NCBI RefSeq assembly: GCF_900129275.1
Contig: NZ_FQUX01000013.1
Coordinates: forward strand, 6,263-70,262
Reading direction: 5' to 3'
Origin: Arenibacter palladensis
Lineage (GTDB): Bacteria; Bacteroidota; Bacteroidia; Flavobacteriales; Flavobacteriaceae
Length of the DNA: 64,000 bases
Position numbers and translations under genes: made by a program. The notes below the pieces were generated by a model. That model was not told where the DNA came from. It ran no database searches and saw only the letters and a list, made by a program, of their open reading frames with translations. Positions 17,389 through 26,436 of this stretch are shown here, piece after piece; position 1 is the first letter of the stretch; each line of letters begins with the position of its first letter.

Positions 17389-18021
17389 TCATATGTATTT
17401 TTTTAGTCGATCCCTTTTGTATTCAGGTAGCGAAGGGTTATCGATCGCTTTTTGAAGTAGTATGGGATCTTTTTCTTTGGCAAGAATAATATGAAAGCAT
17501 TCTTTTACTGTCAGGATGTTTTTGGATTTTTCCAGCAAGCTAAGCGCATCTCCGTTTTTTACCTGGCCTTCCTCCAATATACGAACATAGGTTCCGGAAT
17601 AACCATGATCTATGAATTCCTTTAATATTTTGGCATTGCCAAAACGTACGCCAAGCTTGTAACAGGGTTCCCTAGGTTGTGAGACCTGAACCACAACACT
17701 TCCAATTTTATAGATATCGCCAATTCTAATTTCGGATTCATCCAGACCTTCTACGGTAAGATTTTCTCCGAACATTCCCCAGTCCCAATTTAATTCCGGA
17801 TAGATACCTTTCCAATAAGGATAGTGATCTGATGCAAATAGATAACAAGCTTTGTTTATTCCGGCATGATGTACCCTATCTATAACGGTATCCTTAAAAA
17901 CATCCATTTTACCTAGAAAAAGAGGTTCGTCGGTTGGATATTTAAATATCCCTGTTTGCTCCTCCCTTCCATTCCAAAGAAAGGTGGTGGCTTTTCCAAT
18001 ATTTGTGGAGATGATTTTCAT
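17389..18021 (-). CDS. MOSC domain protein (YiiM-like)
   Basis: A 210-residue MOSC-domain protein, a beta-barrel fold related to the molybdenum-cofactor sulfurase C-terminus that handles sulfur or the Mo cofactor through a conserved cysteine. GENLTVEGLDESEIRIGD and SQPREPCYKLGVRFG (with the conserved Cys) are the family blocks. The C-terminal helical part (LLEKSKNILTVKECFHIILAKEKDP) is the extra domain seen in YiiM-type proteins. The start at 18021 (MKIISTNIG) is fixed by a -7 box at 18043-18050, which excludes an ATG at 18045. YiiM-type proteins have been tied to reduction of N-hydroxylated bases, so the substrate remains open. Confidence 0.9.
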   Translation of the reverse strand: MKIISTNIGKATTFLWNGREEQTGIFKYPTDEPLFLGKMDVFKDTVIDRVHHAGINKACYLFASDHYPYWKGIYPELNWDWGMFGENLTVEGLDESEIRIGDIYKIGSVVVQVSQPREPCYKLGVRFGNAKILKEFIDHGYSGTYVRILEEGQVKNGDALSLLEKSKNILTVKECFHIILAKEKDPILLQKAIDNPSLPEYKRDRLKKYI

Positions 18022-18042
18022 ATTATAAAGATAGAAATACCC

Positions 18043-18050
18043 CAAATATA
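18043..18050 (-). promoter_or_regulatory. -7 box (TATATTTG) for the MOSC gene
   Basis: Plus-strand CAAATATA reads TATATTTG on the minus strand, 22 bp upstream of the ATG at 18021. It decides against the upstream ATG at 18045, which falls inside the box. Confidence 0.6.
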
Positions 18051-18191
18051 ATATTGATGACTAATGAATTAATATTAAAATTTAATCCAAATCCTTAGCA
18101 AGATAATTGGTTAAATTACAGTCTGTTATCGTATTGGGGCCAACCATAAGGCATCGCATTCATGGAATGGCAACTCTGATATATAGTAAAT

Positions 18192-18551
18192 TTACAGCTC
18201 CAAATATAAATAGGCCCAGTACATAAGGGCAAATTGAAGTGGGATTCTAAGAATTAGGATCCATTTTGGGATTCCTGCCGACTCTTTTTCACCCTTTAGC
18301 ATATAAAAGTGGACCAATAGGAATACGGCAAGCATTAGAATGATGCCAATGACGGCAATGTTTTTAGTAGCAGGCAAGCACAGTCCCAGACCCAAAAGAA
18401 TTTCCGCCAGGCCACTGAGGTAAACCAGGAGTTTATGATTTGGCAAGTACCGTGGCATTATTCTCAGATACACTTTGGGAACAATGAAATGCATTATTCC
18501 TGCCAAAATATAAATAGACGCTAAAAGGTAAAGATGCCAAGGGTAGACCAT
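18192..18551 (-). CDS. DoxX-like four-helix membrane protein
   Basis: A 119-residue integral membrane protein with four hydrophobic segments (roughly 5-25, 43-62, 66-86 and 98-117). The pattern PWHLYLLASIYILAGIMHF, then YLSGLAEILLGLGLCLP, is typical of small DoxX/DUF4870-like proteins, where the second helix carries a conserved Glu. The function in this family is poorly known. It lies downstream of htpG on the same strand, but a terminator at 18564-18603 separates them. Confidence 0.85.
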   Translation of the reverse strand: MVYPWHLYLLASIYILAGIMHFIVPKVYLRIMPRYLPNHKLLVYLSGLAEILLGLGLCLPATKNIAVIGIILMLAVFLLVHFYMLKGEKESAGIPKWILILRIPLQFALMYWAYLYLEL

Positions 18552-18563
18552 GTGGTAAAGGTA

Positions 18564-18603
18564 TAAATAAAAAAAGCTGAATTACACTAGGCAATTCAGC
18601 TTC
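18564..18603 (-). terminator. Intrinsic terminator of htpG
   Basis: On the minus strand AAGCTGAATT, a nine-base loop, AATTCAGCTTTTTTT. It lies 23 bp after the htpG stop codon. Confidence 0.8.
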
Positions 18604-18625
18604 TTATAATTATTGTTAAAAATGA

Positions 18626-20512
18626 TTACTTCACCATTTCATAACTTCTCTTAATGAACTTAGTGAGTTCTTCACCTTTCAAAAGTCCTTTGGACAAACG
18701 TGCCAGATCCAAGGATTGATTAATAAGTCGCTCTTTCTTTTTGGCAGTTTTGGTGTTTAAAATTTCAGAAACCAATTCATGGTTGGTGTTCACTACCAAA
18801 TTATACATTTCCGGCATATTTCCCATGCCGAACATTCCGCCACCACCTGTTTGCTGCATTTCTTTCATACGTCGCATAAACTCTGGCTCTGTAATGATGA
18901 ACGGAGAGGAGCTGCTATCCATGGCTTCCAATTGAATGGTATAGCTTTTATTATTGATAGCAGTTTCGATATCTTTTTTTAGAGACTCTTTTTCTTCATC
19001 GGACAGCTTGGATATTTGGGTGTCTTCTTTTTTGATAAGATTGTCCAAATGATCGGCGTCTACACGTGCAAAGGAAATTTTCTCCTTGGAGGTTTCCAGT
19101 TTTTGCATTAGGTGCGATACTATTGGGGAGTCTAACAATAGAACCTCACAGCCTTTGGCCTTGGCAGCCTCAATATAACTGTGCTGCTCTTCCTTGTTGG
19201 AGGCGTAAAGTATTACTAATTTATCGTCCTTGTCCGTTTGATTCGGCTTTAATTTTTCCTGTAATTCCTCAAAAGTATAATAAGCACCGTCTACAGTGGG
19301 GTACAAGGCAAATTTATCCGCTTTTTCAAAGAATTTATCCTCGGAAAGCATTCCATATTCAATAACGATTTTGATATCGTTCCATTTTGCTTCAAAGTCT
19401 GCTCTATTATTTTTAAACAAAGAGTTTAATTTATCGGCAACTTTACGGGTAATATAGGTGGATATTTTTTTAACCGCTCCATCGGCCTGTAAATATGATC
19501 TACTAACGTTCAACGGAATATCCGGAGAATCTATAACCCCTCTCAGCATGGTTAAAAACTCAGGTACGATTCCTTCAACGTTGTCCGTAACAAAAACCTG
19601 ATTTTGGTATAGTTGAATCCTATCCTTTTGGGTATTTAAATCATTGGTCAATTTCGGGAAATACAAAATCCCGGTCAGATTAAAAGGATAATCCACATTT
19701 AAGTGTATGTGGAACAAAGGCTCCTCAAATTGCATTGGGTACAGTTCCCTGTAGAATCCTTTGTAATCCTCATCCGTTAAATCCGTTGGCTGCTTGGTCC
19801 AAGCTGGATTGGGATTGTTAATTATGTTGTCTACCTCCTTTGAAGGTGCAGGATCTTCTTCTTTGGCTCCTTCCGGTTTTGGAAGTGTCTCAGTTGTAGT
19901 CCCGAACTTAATGGGGATAGGCATAAATTTGTTATACTTTCTAAGTAAGGTACCAATTTTGCCTTCATCCAAAAATTCTGTGGAATCATCTGCGATGTGG
20001 AGAATTATTTCCGTACCACGGCTAGTTTTCTTAGCCTTTTTTAGGGTAAAATTGGGCGATCCATCACAGGTCCAATGTGCTGCAGGTTCGTCTTTATAAC
20101 TCTTGGTGATAATTTCTACTTTGGATGCTACCATGAACGCAGAATAGAATCCTAGTCCAAAATGACCAATGATTCCTGAGTCTTTGGCAGAATCTTTGTA
20201 TTTATCCAAGAATTCTTCGGCTCCTGAAAATGCAATTTCATTGATGTATTTCTGTACTTCCTCTTCGGTCATACCAACACCTTGATCAATGATATGAATT
20301 TTCTTTCCTTCCTTATCGATCTTAACCTCAATAAGTGGGTTTCCATATTCCACCTTGGCCTCTCCTATAGTGGTGAGGTGTTTTAATTTTAAAGTTGCAT
20401 CTGTTGCGTTTGAAATAAGCTCTCGTAAAAATATTTCATGGTCGCTGTATAGGAATTTTTTTATGAGCGGAAATATGTTCTCTACGGAAACATTAATCTT
20501 GCCTGTGGCCAT
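18626..20512 (-). CDS. htpG: Chaperone HtpG (Hsp90)
   Basis: The cytosolic ATP-dependent Hsp90 chaperone, 628 residues as expected. The N-terminal GHKL ATPase has LRELISNATDA, DQGVGMTEEEV and GHFGLGFYSAFMVA, the nucleotide-binding blocks. The middle domain has NVSRSYLQAD with the catalytic-loop Arg. The C-terminal dimerisation region includes MRRMKEMQQTGGGGMFGMG, a methionine/glycine-rich insert. A charged linker (EEDPAPSKEV) lies between the N and middle domains. No CIRCE inverted repeat is seen in the 270 bp upstream. It ends with its own terminator, so it is a single-gene unit. Confidence 0.97.
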   Translation of the reverse strand: MATGKINVSVENIFPLIKKFLYSDHEIFLRELISNATDATLKLKHLTTIGEAKVEYGNPLIEVKIDKEGKKIHIIDQGVGMTEEEVQKYINEIAFSGAEEFLDKYKDSAKDSGIIGHFGLGFYSAFMVASKVEIITKSYKDEPAAHWTCDGSPNFTLKKAKKTSRGTEIILHIADDSTEFLDEGKIGTLLRKYNKFMPIPIKFGTTTETLPKPEGAKEEDPAPSKEVDNIINNPNPAWTKQPTDLTDEDYKGFYRELYPMQFEEPLFHIHLNVDYPFNLTGILYFPKLTNDLNTQKDRIQLYQNQVFVTDNVEGIVPEFLTMLRGVIDSPDIPLNVSRSYLQADGAVKKISTYITRKVADKLNSLFKNNRADFEAKWNDIKIVIEYGMLSEDKFFEKADKFALYPTVDGAYYTFEELQEKLKPNQTDKDDKLVILYASNKEEQHSYIEAAKAKGCEVLLLDSPIVSHLMQKLETSKEKISFARVDADHLDNLIKKEDTQISKLSDEEKESLKKDIETAINNKSYTIQLEAMDSSSSPFIITEPEFMRRMKEMQQTGGGGMFGMGNMPEMYNLVVNTNHELVSEILNTKTAKKKERLINQSLDLARLSKGLLKGEELTKFIKRSYEMVK

Positions 20513-20785
20513 ACTTCTAGTTTTTTTTAGTTTAACGACTAAACACTGTCAAAAAAAATACCATTTTTGGAGGATGTGACAAACTGACATTTTTTGGTGG
20601 AATTAAAATGCTTCCTATGTCATTGTGTGTATTAATATTCCTCCAATGACGGTATGACCAATATCATCATATCAGTACATATTTTTGTTTAATTTGGATG
20701 TAACTAAATTTATTTCTCATATTTTAGACTTTATAATAGAAAAAGTAGGAAGCAGGGTCTTCCCGAAAACTTAATTTTCCAACAA

Positions 20786-21796
20786 ATGTTCAATTCAAAA
20801 ATAATTGGTCTGGGTTACTATGTACCTAAAAATGTAGTTACCAACGATGATTTGTCGAAAATAATGGACACCAATGATGCTTGGATTCAGGAGCGGACTG
20901 GTATTCAAGAAAGACGGCATGTTATAAAGGGTGATGGGGATACTACTACCGCCATGGGGGTGAAGGCAGCGAAAATTGCCATAGAGCGCTCTGGAATAGA
21001 TAAAAATGATATCGATTTTATCGTCTTTGCTACATTGAGTCCTGATTATTATTTTCCTGGTCCCGGGGTTTTGGTGCAACGGGATTTGGATATTAAGACG
21101 ATTGGTGCTTTGGATGTACGTAATCAATGTTCCGGATTTGTATACGCCTTGTCCGTTGCGGATCAATATATAAAAACAGGGATGTATAAGAATGTTTTGG
21201 TGATCGGTTCCGAACTACATTCCCACGGACTGGATATGACTACCAGGGGTAGGGGAGTTTCGGTTATTTTTGGTGATGGTGCCGGAGCTGCAATAGTCAG
21301 TAGGGAGGAAGATAATAAAAAAGGTATACTTTCTACCCACTTGCATTCCGAAGGACAACATGCGGAAGAATTGTCCCTTATAGCTCCTGGGATGGGTAAG
21401 CGATGGGTAAACGATATTTTGGAGGATAACGACCCCAATGACGAGTCTTATTTGCCCTATATGAACGGTCCATTTGTTTTTAAGAACGCTGTGGTCCGTT
21501 TTAGTGAAGTAATAATAGAGGGTTTAAAAGCTAATAATCTGGAAGCTAAGGATATAAATATGTTGGTGCCCCATCAAGCCAATCTAAGGATATCCCAGTA
21601 TATACAGAATAAGTTTGGCCTAGGGGATGATCAGGTATTCAATAATATTATGAAATATGGAAATACAACTGCAGCCTCTATACCCATTGCTTTGACGGAA
21701 GCCTGGGAGCAGGGGAAAATTAAGTCGGGAGATTTGGTGGTGCTTGCCGCCTTTGGAAGTGGATTTACCTGGGGCAGTGCCATAATAAGATGGTAA
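20786..21796 (+). CDS. 3-oxoacyl-ACP synthase III (KAS III / FabH-like)
   Basis: Condensing enzyme of 336 residues with the thiolase fold. Catalytic Cys115 lies in VRNQCSGFVYAL, the catalytic His in LVPHQANLRI (about residue 261) and Asn in MKYGNTTAAS (about 292). The N-terminal DAWIQERTGIQERR block is the FabH signature. No other fatty-acid gene is adjacent, so it may be a second KAS III acting in initiation of branched or special acyl chains (including flexirubin- or ladderane-like products) rather than the housekeeping FabH usually found beside plsX and rpmF. A terminator follows. Confidence 0.9.
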   Translation: MFNSKIIGLGYYVPKNVVTNDDLSKIMDTNDAWIQERTGIQERRHVIKGDGDTTTAMGVKAAKIAIERSGIDKNDIDFIVFATLSPDYYFPGPGVLVQRDLDIKTIGALDVRNQCSGFVYALSVADQYIKTGMYKNVLVIGSELHSHGLDMTTRGRGVSVIFGDGAGAAIVSREEDNKKGILSTHLHSEGQHAEELSLIAPGMGKRWVNDILEDNDPNDESYLPYMNGPFVFKNAVVRFSEVIIEGLKANNLEAKDINMLVPHQANLRISQYIQNKFGLGDDQVFNNIMKYGNTTAASIPIALTEAWEQGKIKSGDLVVLAAFGSGFTWGSAIIRW

Positions 21797-21826
21797 AGTG
21801 TTAATAATTACTGAGCTATAAAAACA

Positions 21827-21857
21827 AAACCCGGAACATTTGTTCCGGGTTTCTTTC
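21827..21857 (+). terminator. Intrinsic terminator
   Basis: AAACCCGGAACA, loop TT, TGTTCCGGGTTTCTTT. A perfect 12-bp stem 30 bp after the KAS III stop. Confidence 0.85.
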
Positions 21858-22617
21858 ATTGATAGACTATACTAAACACTAACCATTAACTATAAATATA
21901 TAGCGTTATCAATGACCAATTTCTTTATATACACCTTAAAGTACGAATATTCTATTACCTGCTTACAAGTATTAACACACTTTAACTTCAAAAAAGTAGA
22001 GTGTTAACACCAAATAGTAGGGTGTCGTTCCTTTTGGATAATAAGCCAATAAATAGTAATTGCATTGCGGCTATAGGACTGGGGGAACTATGCCGTGAGC
22101 AAAATAAGGGTTAATTATTTTATTATCAAAATATACCACTCATAACTTTATCTTAATTTTCTGAAAATCAACATTGATTTTTAAGGGTTTAAAGTTCTAG
22201 AAAACATAATCACGAGCGCCAAACGTGTATTAAATTTTCCTGTAAGCGTATTTAATTTATTGTAAATCAGAGTGTAGTGCGCTTTTTCCTGCCATTTGAT
22301 TCTAGTTGCTGCCTTATTCGTTTAAGAATAAGGCTTAATTGGATGGGAGATTTAAGGGGTGATAATTTATGGGAATATACAAAACTGGGCTTTCGATGAA
22401 AGGCTATTTGTTTCGGTAAATGGTAAGGAGTAAAGGGAAAGGAAGTGCATTGCAAAATGGAATGGTCTGGAAGGCAATTTGTCAACTACTATTAGGTAGC
22501 GCATTTCACTGTTGCAGCTTAAGGATACGGTTTGTTGTTCAGTTCCAATCATATGGTTTGTTAAATTAGTGAAATTTACTTTTAGGGAGAATGCCTCAAT
22601 TTAATGGTATAAAATTG
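21858..22617. other. Gene-free region upstream of recR
   Basis: About 760 bp without a supported gene. The 72-codon minus-strand frame at 22267-22485 has low-complexity composition. A 10-bp palindrome GTGTTAACAC lies at 22001-22010. Between 22370 and 22490 short plus-strand stretches in two frames read like protein (NWAFDERLFVSVNGKE and KMEWSGRQFVNYY), each ending at a stop, which could be a decayed gene. I cannot name it. Confidence 0.45.
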
Positions 22618-22625
22618 TAATTTTG
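22618..22625 (+). promoter_or_regulatory. -7 box (TAATTTTG) abutting the recR start
   Basis: TAATTTTG ends 6 bp before the recR ATG at 22631, so the expected transcription start falls on or next to the A of the start codon. This implies a leaderless mRNA. No TTG is seen at the standard -33 spacing. Confidence 0.5.
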
Positions 22626-22630
22626 TGGAT

Positions 22631-23248
22631 ATGGAATTTTCATCTAAATTATTGGAAAATGCGGTCTATGAGATGTCCCAATTGCCGGGCATTGGTAAAC
22701 GCACGGCGCTGAGGTTGGTCCTGCATCTTTTGAAACAGCCCAAGGAGCAAACTGCCAGATTGGCCAATGCGTTGACCAATTTAAAGGACAATATCAAATT
22801 CTGTAAAAGCTGCCATAATATATCAGATGTAGAGGTTTGTGAAATTTGTTCAAACCCGCGGAGGGATGAAAGTCTGGTTTGTGTGGTGGAAGATATTCGG
22901 GATGTGATGGCTATTGAGAATACAGGTCAGTTTTTAGGGTTATATCATGTCTTGGGTGGGAAGATTTCCCCAATGGAGGGTGTGGGCCCCCAAGATTTGA
23001 CAATTTACTCTCTGGTCGACAAAGCGAAGCAAGGGAAAATAAAGGAATTAATATTCGCATTAAGCTCTACCATGGAGGGGGACACCACCAACTTTTACAT
23101 ATACCGCCAATTAGAGGGTCTGGGGATAAAAACTTCGACCATAGCAAGGGGCATTGCGGTAGGGGATGAACTGGAGTATGCCGATGAGGTGACTTTGGGA
23201 AGAAGTATTCTCAATAGAATTCCGTTTGAGAATTCGTTAAAAGTATAG
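22631..23248 (+). CDS. recR: Recombination mediator protein RecR
   Basis: Works with RecO (and RecF) to load RecA on single-stranded DNA gaps. The 205-residue length is typical. Order of domains: helix-hairpin-helix ([17 protein letters not shown], about 18-34), the four-cysteine zinc finger ([16 protein letters not shown], about 57-72), then a Toprim domain ([17 protein letters not shown]) and a C-terminal Walker-like helix. The ATG at 22631 is used rather than a GTG two codons earlier, which overlaps the -7 box. It opens the long conserved plus-strand block to rimO. Confidence 0.95.
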   Translation: MEFSSKLLENAVYEMSQLPGIGKRTALRLVLHLLKQPKEQTARLANALTNLKDNIKFCKSCHNISDVEVCEICSNPRRDESLVCVVEDIRDVMAIENTGQFLGLYHVLGGKISPMEGVGPQDLTIYSLVDKAKQGKIKELIFALSSTMEGDTTNFYIYRQLEGLGIKTSTIARGIAVGDELEYADEVTLGRSILNRIPFENSLKV

Positions 23249-23301
23249 GAGTCGTAAGTAAAAAGCATGAATAAAAGTCAAAAATATGCTCTTTTATTTA
23301 T

Positions 23302-23309
23302 TATTTTTG
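23302..23309 (+). promoter_or_regulatory. -7 box (TATTTTTG) for the E2 gene
   Basis: TATTTTTG fits TAnnTTTG and sits 37 bp upstream of the ATG at 23347, giving a leader of about 30 nt. No clear -33 TTG. Confidence 0.4.
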
Positions 23310-23346
23310 CAAATTATTAATCATTACAAGTGTATTAAATAAGGAT

Positions 23347-24741
23347 ATGTCAAAATTTGAGCTAAAATTACCACAAATGGGAGAGAGTGTTGCAGAGGCA
23401 ACACTTACCTCATGGCTGAAGGAAGTTGGCGATACCATAGAGATGGATGAAGCTGTTTTTGAAATTGCAACGGATAAGGTAGATTCCGAAGTTCCTAGCG
23501 AGGTAGATGGCATTTTGGTTGAGAAATTATTCAATATAGATGATGTTGTTAAGGTTGGGCAGACCGTAGCCATAATAGAATTAAACGGAAGTGATCTTGA
23601 ATCCGATGATGATCAGGAAAGTGCTGATGCTTCTGTAAAAGATGATGCCCCTAACCAAGTGGTGGAGGAATTGGAAGTTGGGGTGCTGAGTGCAAAGGAA
23701 AGCGTTGCCGCTCCGGTAATGGATTATAGTGGGGCCGATAGGTTCTATTCCCCCTTGGTGAAAAATATAGCGAAGCAGGAAGGAATTACCTTGGCAGAGT
23801 TGGATACCATAAACGGTACTGGAAGTGAAGGTAGGGTGACCAAAAATGATATATTGGATTATATTGCTTCCGGAAAGGCAAGCGGAGGACAACCTTTTGA
23901 AGAAAAAAAGGAAGAGCATGTAACGCCTGTGGTCGAAAAAGTGGAGGAAGTAACCAAGCCTGTTCCTGTTAAAAAAGAGGAACCAAAACAAGAAGTGGTT
24001 AAGCCGGCTTTGGAGAGGGAACAGCCCAGTAACGGGGACGAGCATATTCCTTTGACCCGTATGGGTAAATTGATAGTTCAGCATATGACCGCAAGTGTGG
24101 CTACTTCGGCACACGTACAAAGTTTTGTTGAGGTAGATGTGACCAATGTGGTCAATTGGAGGAATAAGGTCAAGGATGCCTTTGAAAAAAGGGAAGGTGA
24201 GAAACTTACTTTTACCCCTATTTTTATGGAGGCTGTGGCCATTGCCTTAAAAAAGTATCCTATGGTCAATATATCCCTGGACGGAGATACCATAATAAAG
24301 AAAAAGAATATAAATATAGGCATGGCCGCGGCCTTGGCCGATGGAAATTTGATTGTTCCCGTGATTAAAAATGCCGATCAGTTAAACTTGGTGGGTATGG
24401 CAAAGGCGGTTAACGATTTGGCCAAGAGGGCTAGGAACAATGCCTTAAAACCAGATGAGGTAAAGGATGGTACCTATACGGTAACCAATGTTGGTACTTT
24501 TGGCAGTGTTTTTGGTACGCCGATTATCAATCAGCCCCAAGTGGGTATCTTGGCTTTGGGCGCTATACGTAAAATGCCCGCCGTAGTGGAGACCAAAGAG
24601 GGCGATTTTATCGCTATCAGAAGTAAGATGTATTTATCCCATAGTTATGATCACAGGGTAGTGAACGGGGCCTTGGGCGGCATGTTCGTGAAGGCCGTAG
24701 CCGATTATCTGGAGGCTTGGGACGTGAATAGGGAGATTTAG
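23347..24741 (+). CDS. 2-oxo acid dehydrogenase E2 (dihydrolipoamide acyltransferase)
   Basis: Core acyltransferase of a 2-oxo acid dehydrogenase complex, 464 residues. A lipoyl domain (1-78) carries the lipoylated Lys44 in ATDKVDSEVP. After an acidic linker comes a peripheral-subunit-binding domain (YSPLVKNIAKQEGITLAELD, about 136-175), then a second Pro/Glu/Lys-rich linker and the catalytic domain with the active-site His in SYDHRVVNG (DHR at 435-437). The single lipoyl domain and MPAVVETKEGD near the C-terminus resemble branched-chain or general E2 enzymes. E1 and E3 genes are not adjacent, so the substrate (pyruvate, 2-oxoglutarate or branched-chain acids) cannot be fixed from context. 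Confidence 0.92.
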   Translation: MSKFELKLPQMGESVAEATLTSWLKEVGDTIEMDEAVFEIATDKVDSEVPSEVDGILVEKLFNIDDVVKVGQTVAIIELNGSDLESDDDQESADASVKDDAPNQVVEELEVGVLSAKESVAAPVMDYSGADRFYSPLVKNIAKQEGITLAELDTINGTGSEGRVTKNDILDYIASGKASGGQPFEEKKEEHVTPVVEKVEEVTKPVPVKKEEPKQEVVKPALEREQPSNGDEHIPLTRMGKLIVQHMTASVATSAHVQSFVEVDVTNVVNWRNKVKDAFEKREGEKLTFTPIFMEAVAIALKKYPMVNISLDGDTIIKKKNINIGMAAALADGNLIVPVIKNADQLNLVGMAKAVNDLAKRARNNALKPDEVKDGTYTVTNVGTFGSVFGTPIINQPQVGILALGAIRKMPAVVETKEGDFIAIRSKMYLSHSYDHRVVNGALGGMFVKAVADYLEAWDVNREI

Positions 24742-24923
24742 TAAATCTTTGCTATGGCATTGAATCCTCTTGTGGATTTTGGTTTTGGCTTGGTTTCATG
24801 ATTTACTGGCATTGGTCTGGAGTCTACACATCTAAGTTTTATTAATATTCATAGAATTCTTCACCCTTAAAAGGATTTTCAAGATTTTATGGGTCTATTT
24901 TTAGTCATAACCTTTGTAAAAAC

Positions 24924-24931
24924 TATATTTG
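24924..24931 (+). promoter_or_regulatory. -7 box (TATATTTG) for the exonuclease gene
   Basis: TATATTTG ends 17 bp before the ATG at 24949, implying a very short leader (about 12 nt). No -33 TTG at standard spacing. Confidence 0.45.
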
Positions 24932-24948
24932 CATAAAGAACCTACAAC

Positions 24949-25725
24949 ATGCAATTAAAGCTTACAAGGCCAATTTGTTTTTTCGATTTGGAGACTACAG
25001 GTACTAATGTTGCCAAAGATAGAATAGTGGAAATAGCTATTCTAAAAGTCTATCCAAATGGGAATAAGGAGAGTAAAACATGGTTGGTTAATCCTGAAAT
25101 GGAAATCCCTCCACAAGTGGTCGCTATCCATGGCATTTCTAACGAGAAAGTAGCCAATGAACCTACATTTAAACAGCTTTCCAAAGAAATTTATAAAATG
25201 ATCAAGGATAGTGATTTGGGGGGCTACAATTCAGACCGATTTGATATTCCGCTTTTGGCAGAGGAAATGCTCAGGGCCGAAATAGATTTTGATATGAAGA
25301 ATACCGTTTCTGTGGACGTGCAGACCATTTTTCATAAAATGGAGAAAAGAACCTTGGAGGCGGCCTATAAATTTTATTGCGACAAAAGTCTTGTAGACGC
25401 CCATAGTGCGGAGGCGGACACCTTGGCTACCTATGAAGTGCTCTTGTCACAATTGGACCGTTATCCTGAATTGGAAAACAACATTAAAAAGCTATCGGAA
25501 TTTACAACGAGAAAACAATCGGTTGATTTTGCAGGGTTTATTGTGTTGGATGAAGAAGGGGAGGAGATTTTCTCCTTTGGTAAGCATAAGGGTAAAAAAG
25601 TGCATGCTGTTTTGGAAAATGAACCTGGATATTTTGGTTGGATCTTGAATGCTGATTTTCCATTGTATACTAAAAAGGTTTTGACCCAAATAAAATTGAG
25701 TAAGCTAAACAACAAACTGGGTTGA
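24949..25725 (+). CDS. DnaQ-like 3'-5' exonuclease
   Basis: A 258-residue DEDD-family exonuclease. Exo I is FFDLETTGTN (Asp13, Glu15), Exo II is GGYNSDRFDIPLLAEE (near 85-100) and Exo III is DAHSAEADTLATYEV (near 143-157) with His preceding the Asp, the DEDDh arrangement. An extra C-terminal region (FIVLDEEGEEIFSFGKHKGKKV) matches the short domain that follows such exonucleases in Bacteroidota. The likely role is DNA repair or proofreading support; it is not the PolC proofreading domain. It leads the FAH-Hpt-cinA series on the same strand. Confidence 0.9.
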   Translation: MQLKLTRPICFFDLETTGTNVAKDRIVEIAILKVYPNGNKESKTWLVNPEMEIPPQVVAIHGISNEKVANEPTFKQLSKEIYKMIKDSDLGGYNSDRFDIPLLAEEMLRAEIDFDMKNTVSVDVQTIFHKMEKRTLEAAYKFYCDKSLVDAHSAEADTLATYEVLLSQLDRYPELENNIKKLSEFTTRKQSVDFAGFIVLDEEGEEIFSFGKHKGKKVHAVLENEPGYFGWILNADFPLYTKKVLTQIKLSKLNNKLG

Positions 25726-25824
25726 GGATTCTTAATTAAGGTTGGCGTTTATAATTGAAAGCTTTATTTGAGATACTGGCTAGGTTTAAATTCCAAAGCT
25801 ACTTGCTAAACATTTCTAAATAAT

Positions 25825-26436
25825 ATGAAGATTATTTGTATTGGTCGCAACTATGTTGATCACATAAAGGAATTGAACAACGAGAGGCCTACAGATCCGG
25901 TCTTGTTTATTAAGCCAGATTCCGCTGTTTTGCCAAAAGAACAGGATTTTTATATTCCCGAGTTTTCCAATGACATACACTATGAAGTGGAAGTTTTGGT
26001 GAAAATAAAAAAAGTGGGCAAACATATAGATGCCCAGTTTTCCCATACCTATTATGATGAAATTGGTTTAGGAATAGATTTTACGGCTAGGGACCTTCAG
26101 TCCCGATTAAAGGAGAAAGGATTGCCTTGGGAAAAGGCCAAGGGTTTTGATGGCTCTGCGGTTATAGGTAAGTGGTTGCCGAAATCTAGTCTGGGAGATG
26201 TAAACCATTTAAAATTCCAGCTTAAAAAGAACAATGAGGTTGTTCAGGAAGGGGACACCAGTTTAATGCTTTGGAAGATTGATGAAATAATTTCCTATGT
26301 TTCCAGTTTTTTTACATTGAAAAAAGGGGACATTATTTTTACAGGTACACCTGCCGGTGTTGGTAGAATAAGTGCAAATGATTATCTTTCGGGTACTTTG
26401 GAGAATGAACAAATGTTCTCATTAAATATAAAATAG
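25825..26436 (+). CDS. Fumarylacetoacetate hydrolase family protein
   Basis: A 203-residue FAH-fold enzyme. The start MKIICIGRNYVDHIKELNN is the usual N-terminus. Metal ligands are expected at Glu in YEVEVLVKI and Asp in GIDFTARDLQ, and GDIIFTGTPAGVGRI is the C-terminal family motif. Short FAH proteins act as acylpyruvases or oxaloacetate decarboxylases/tautomerases and clear reactive oxo acids. The substrate is not readable. The gene abuts the Hpt gene: its TAG is followed at once by the ATG at 26437. Confidence 0.92.
   Translation: MKIICIGRNYVDHIKELNNERPTDPVLFIKPDSAVLPKEQDFYIPEFSNDIHYEVEVLVKIKKVGKHIDAQFSHTYYDEIGLGIDFTARDLQSRLKEKGLPWEKAKGFDGSAVIGKWLPKSSLGDVNHLKFQLKKNNEVVQEGDTSLMLWKIDEIISYVSSFFTLKKGDIIFTGTPAGVGRISANDYLSGTLENEQMFSLNIK

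Noticed and set aside
20513-20785. Heat-shock operator (CIRCE) upstream of htpG
   Set aside because: No TTAGCACTC-N9-GAGTGCTAA-type inverted repeat is present.
22001-22010. Perfect palindrome GTGTTAACAC
   Set aside because: Only 10 bp, single and not tied to a promoter; expected by chance in AT-rich DNA.
22267-22485. Minus-strand open frame of 72 codons
   Set aside because: Composition is biased toward Ser, Pro, Phe and Leu as in a random frame; no start signal or recognisable family.
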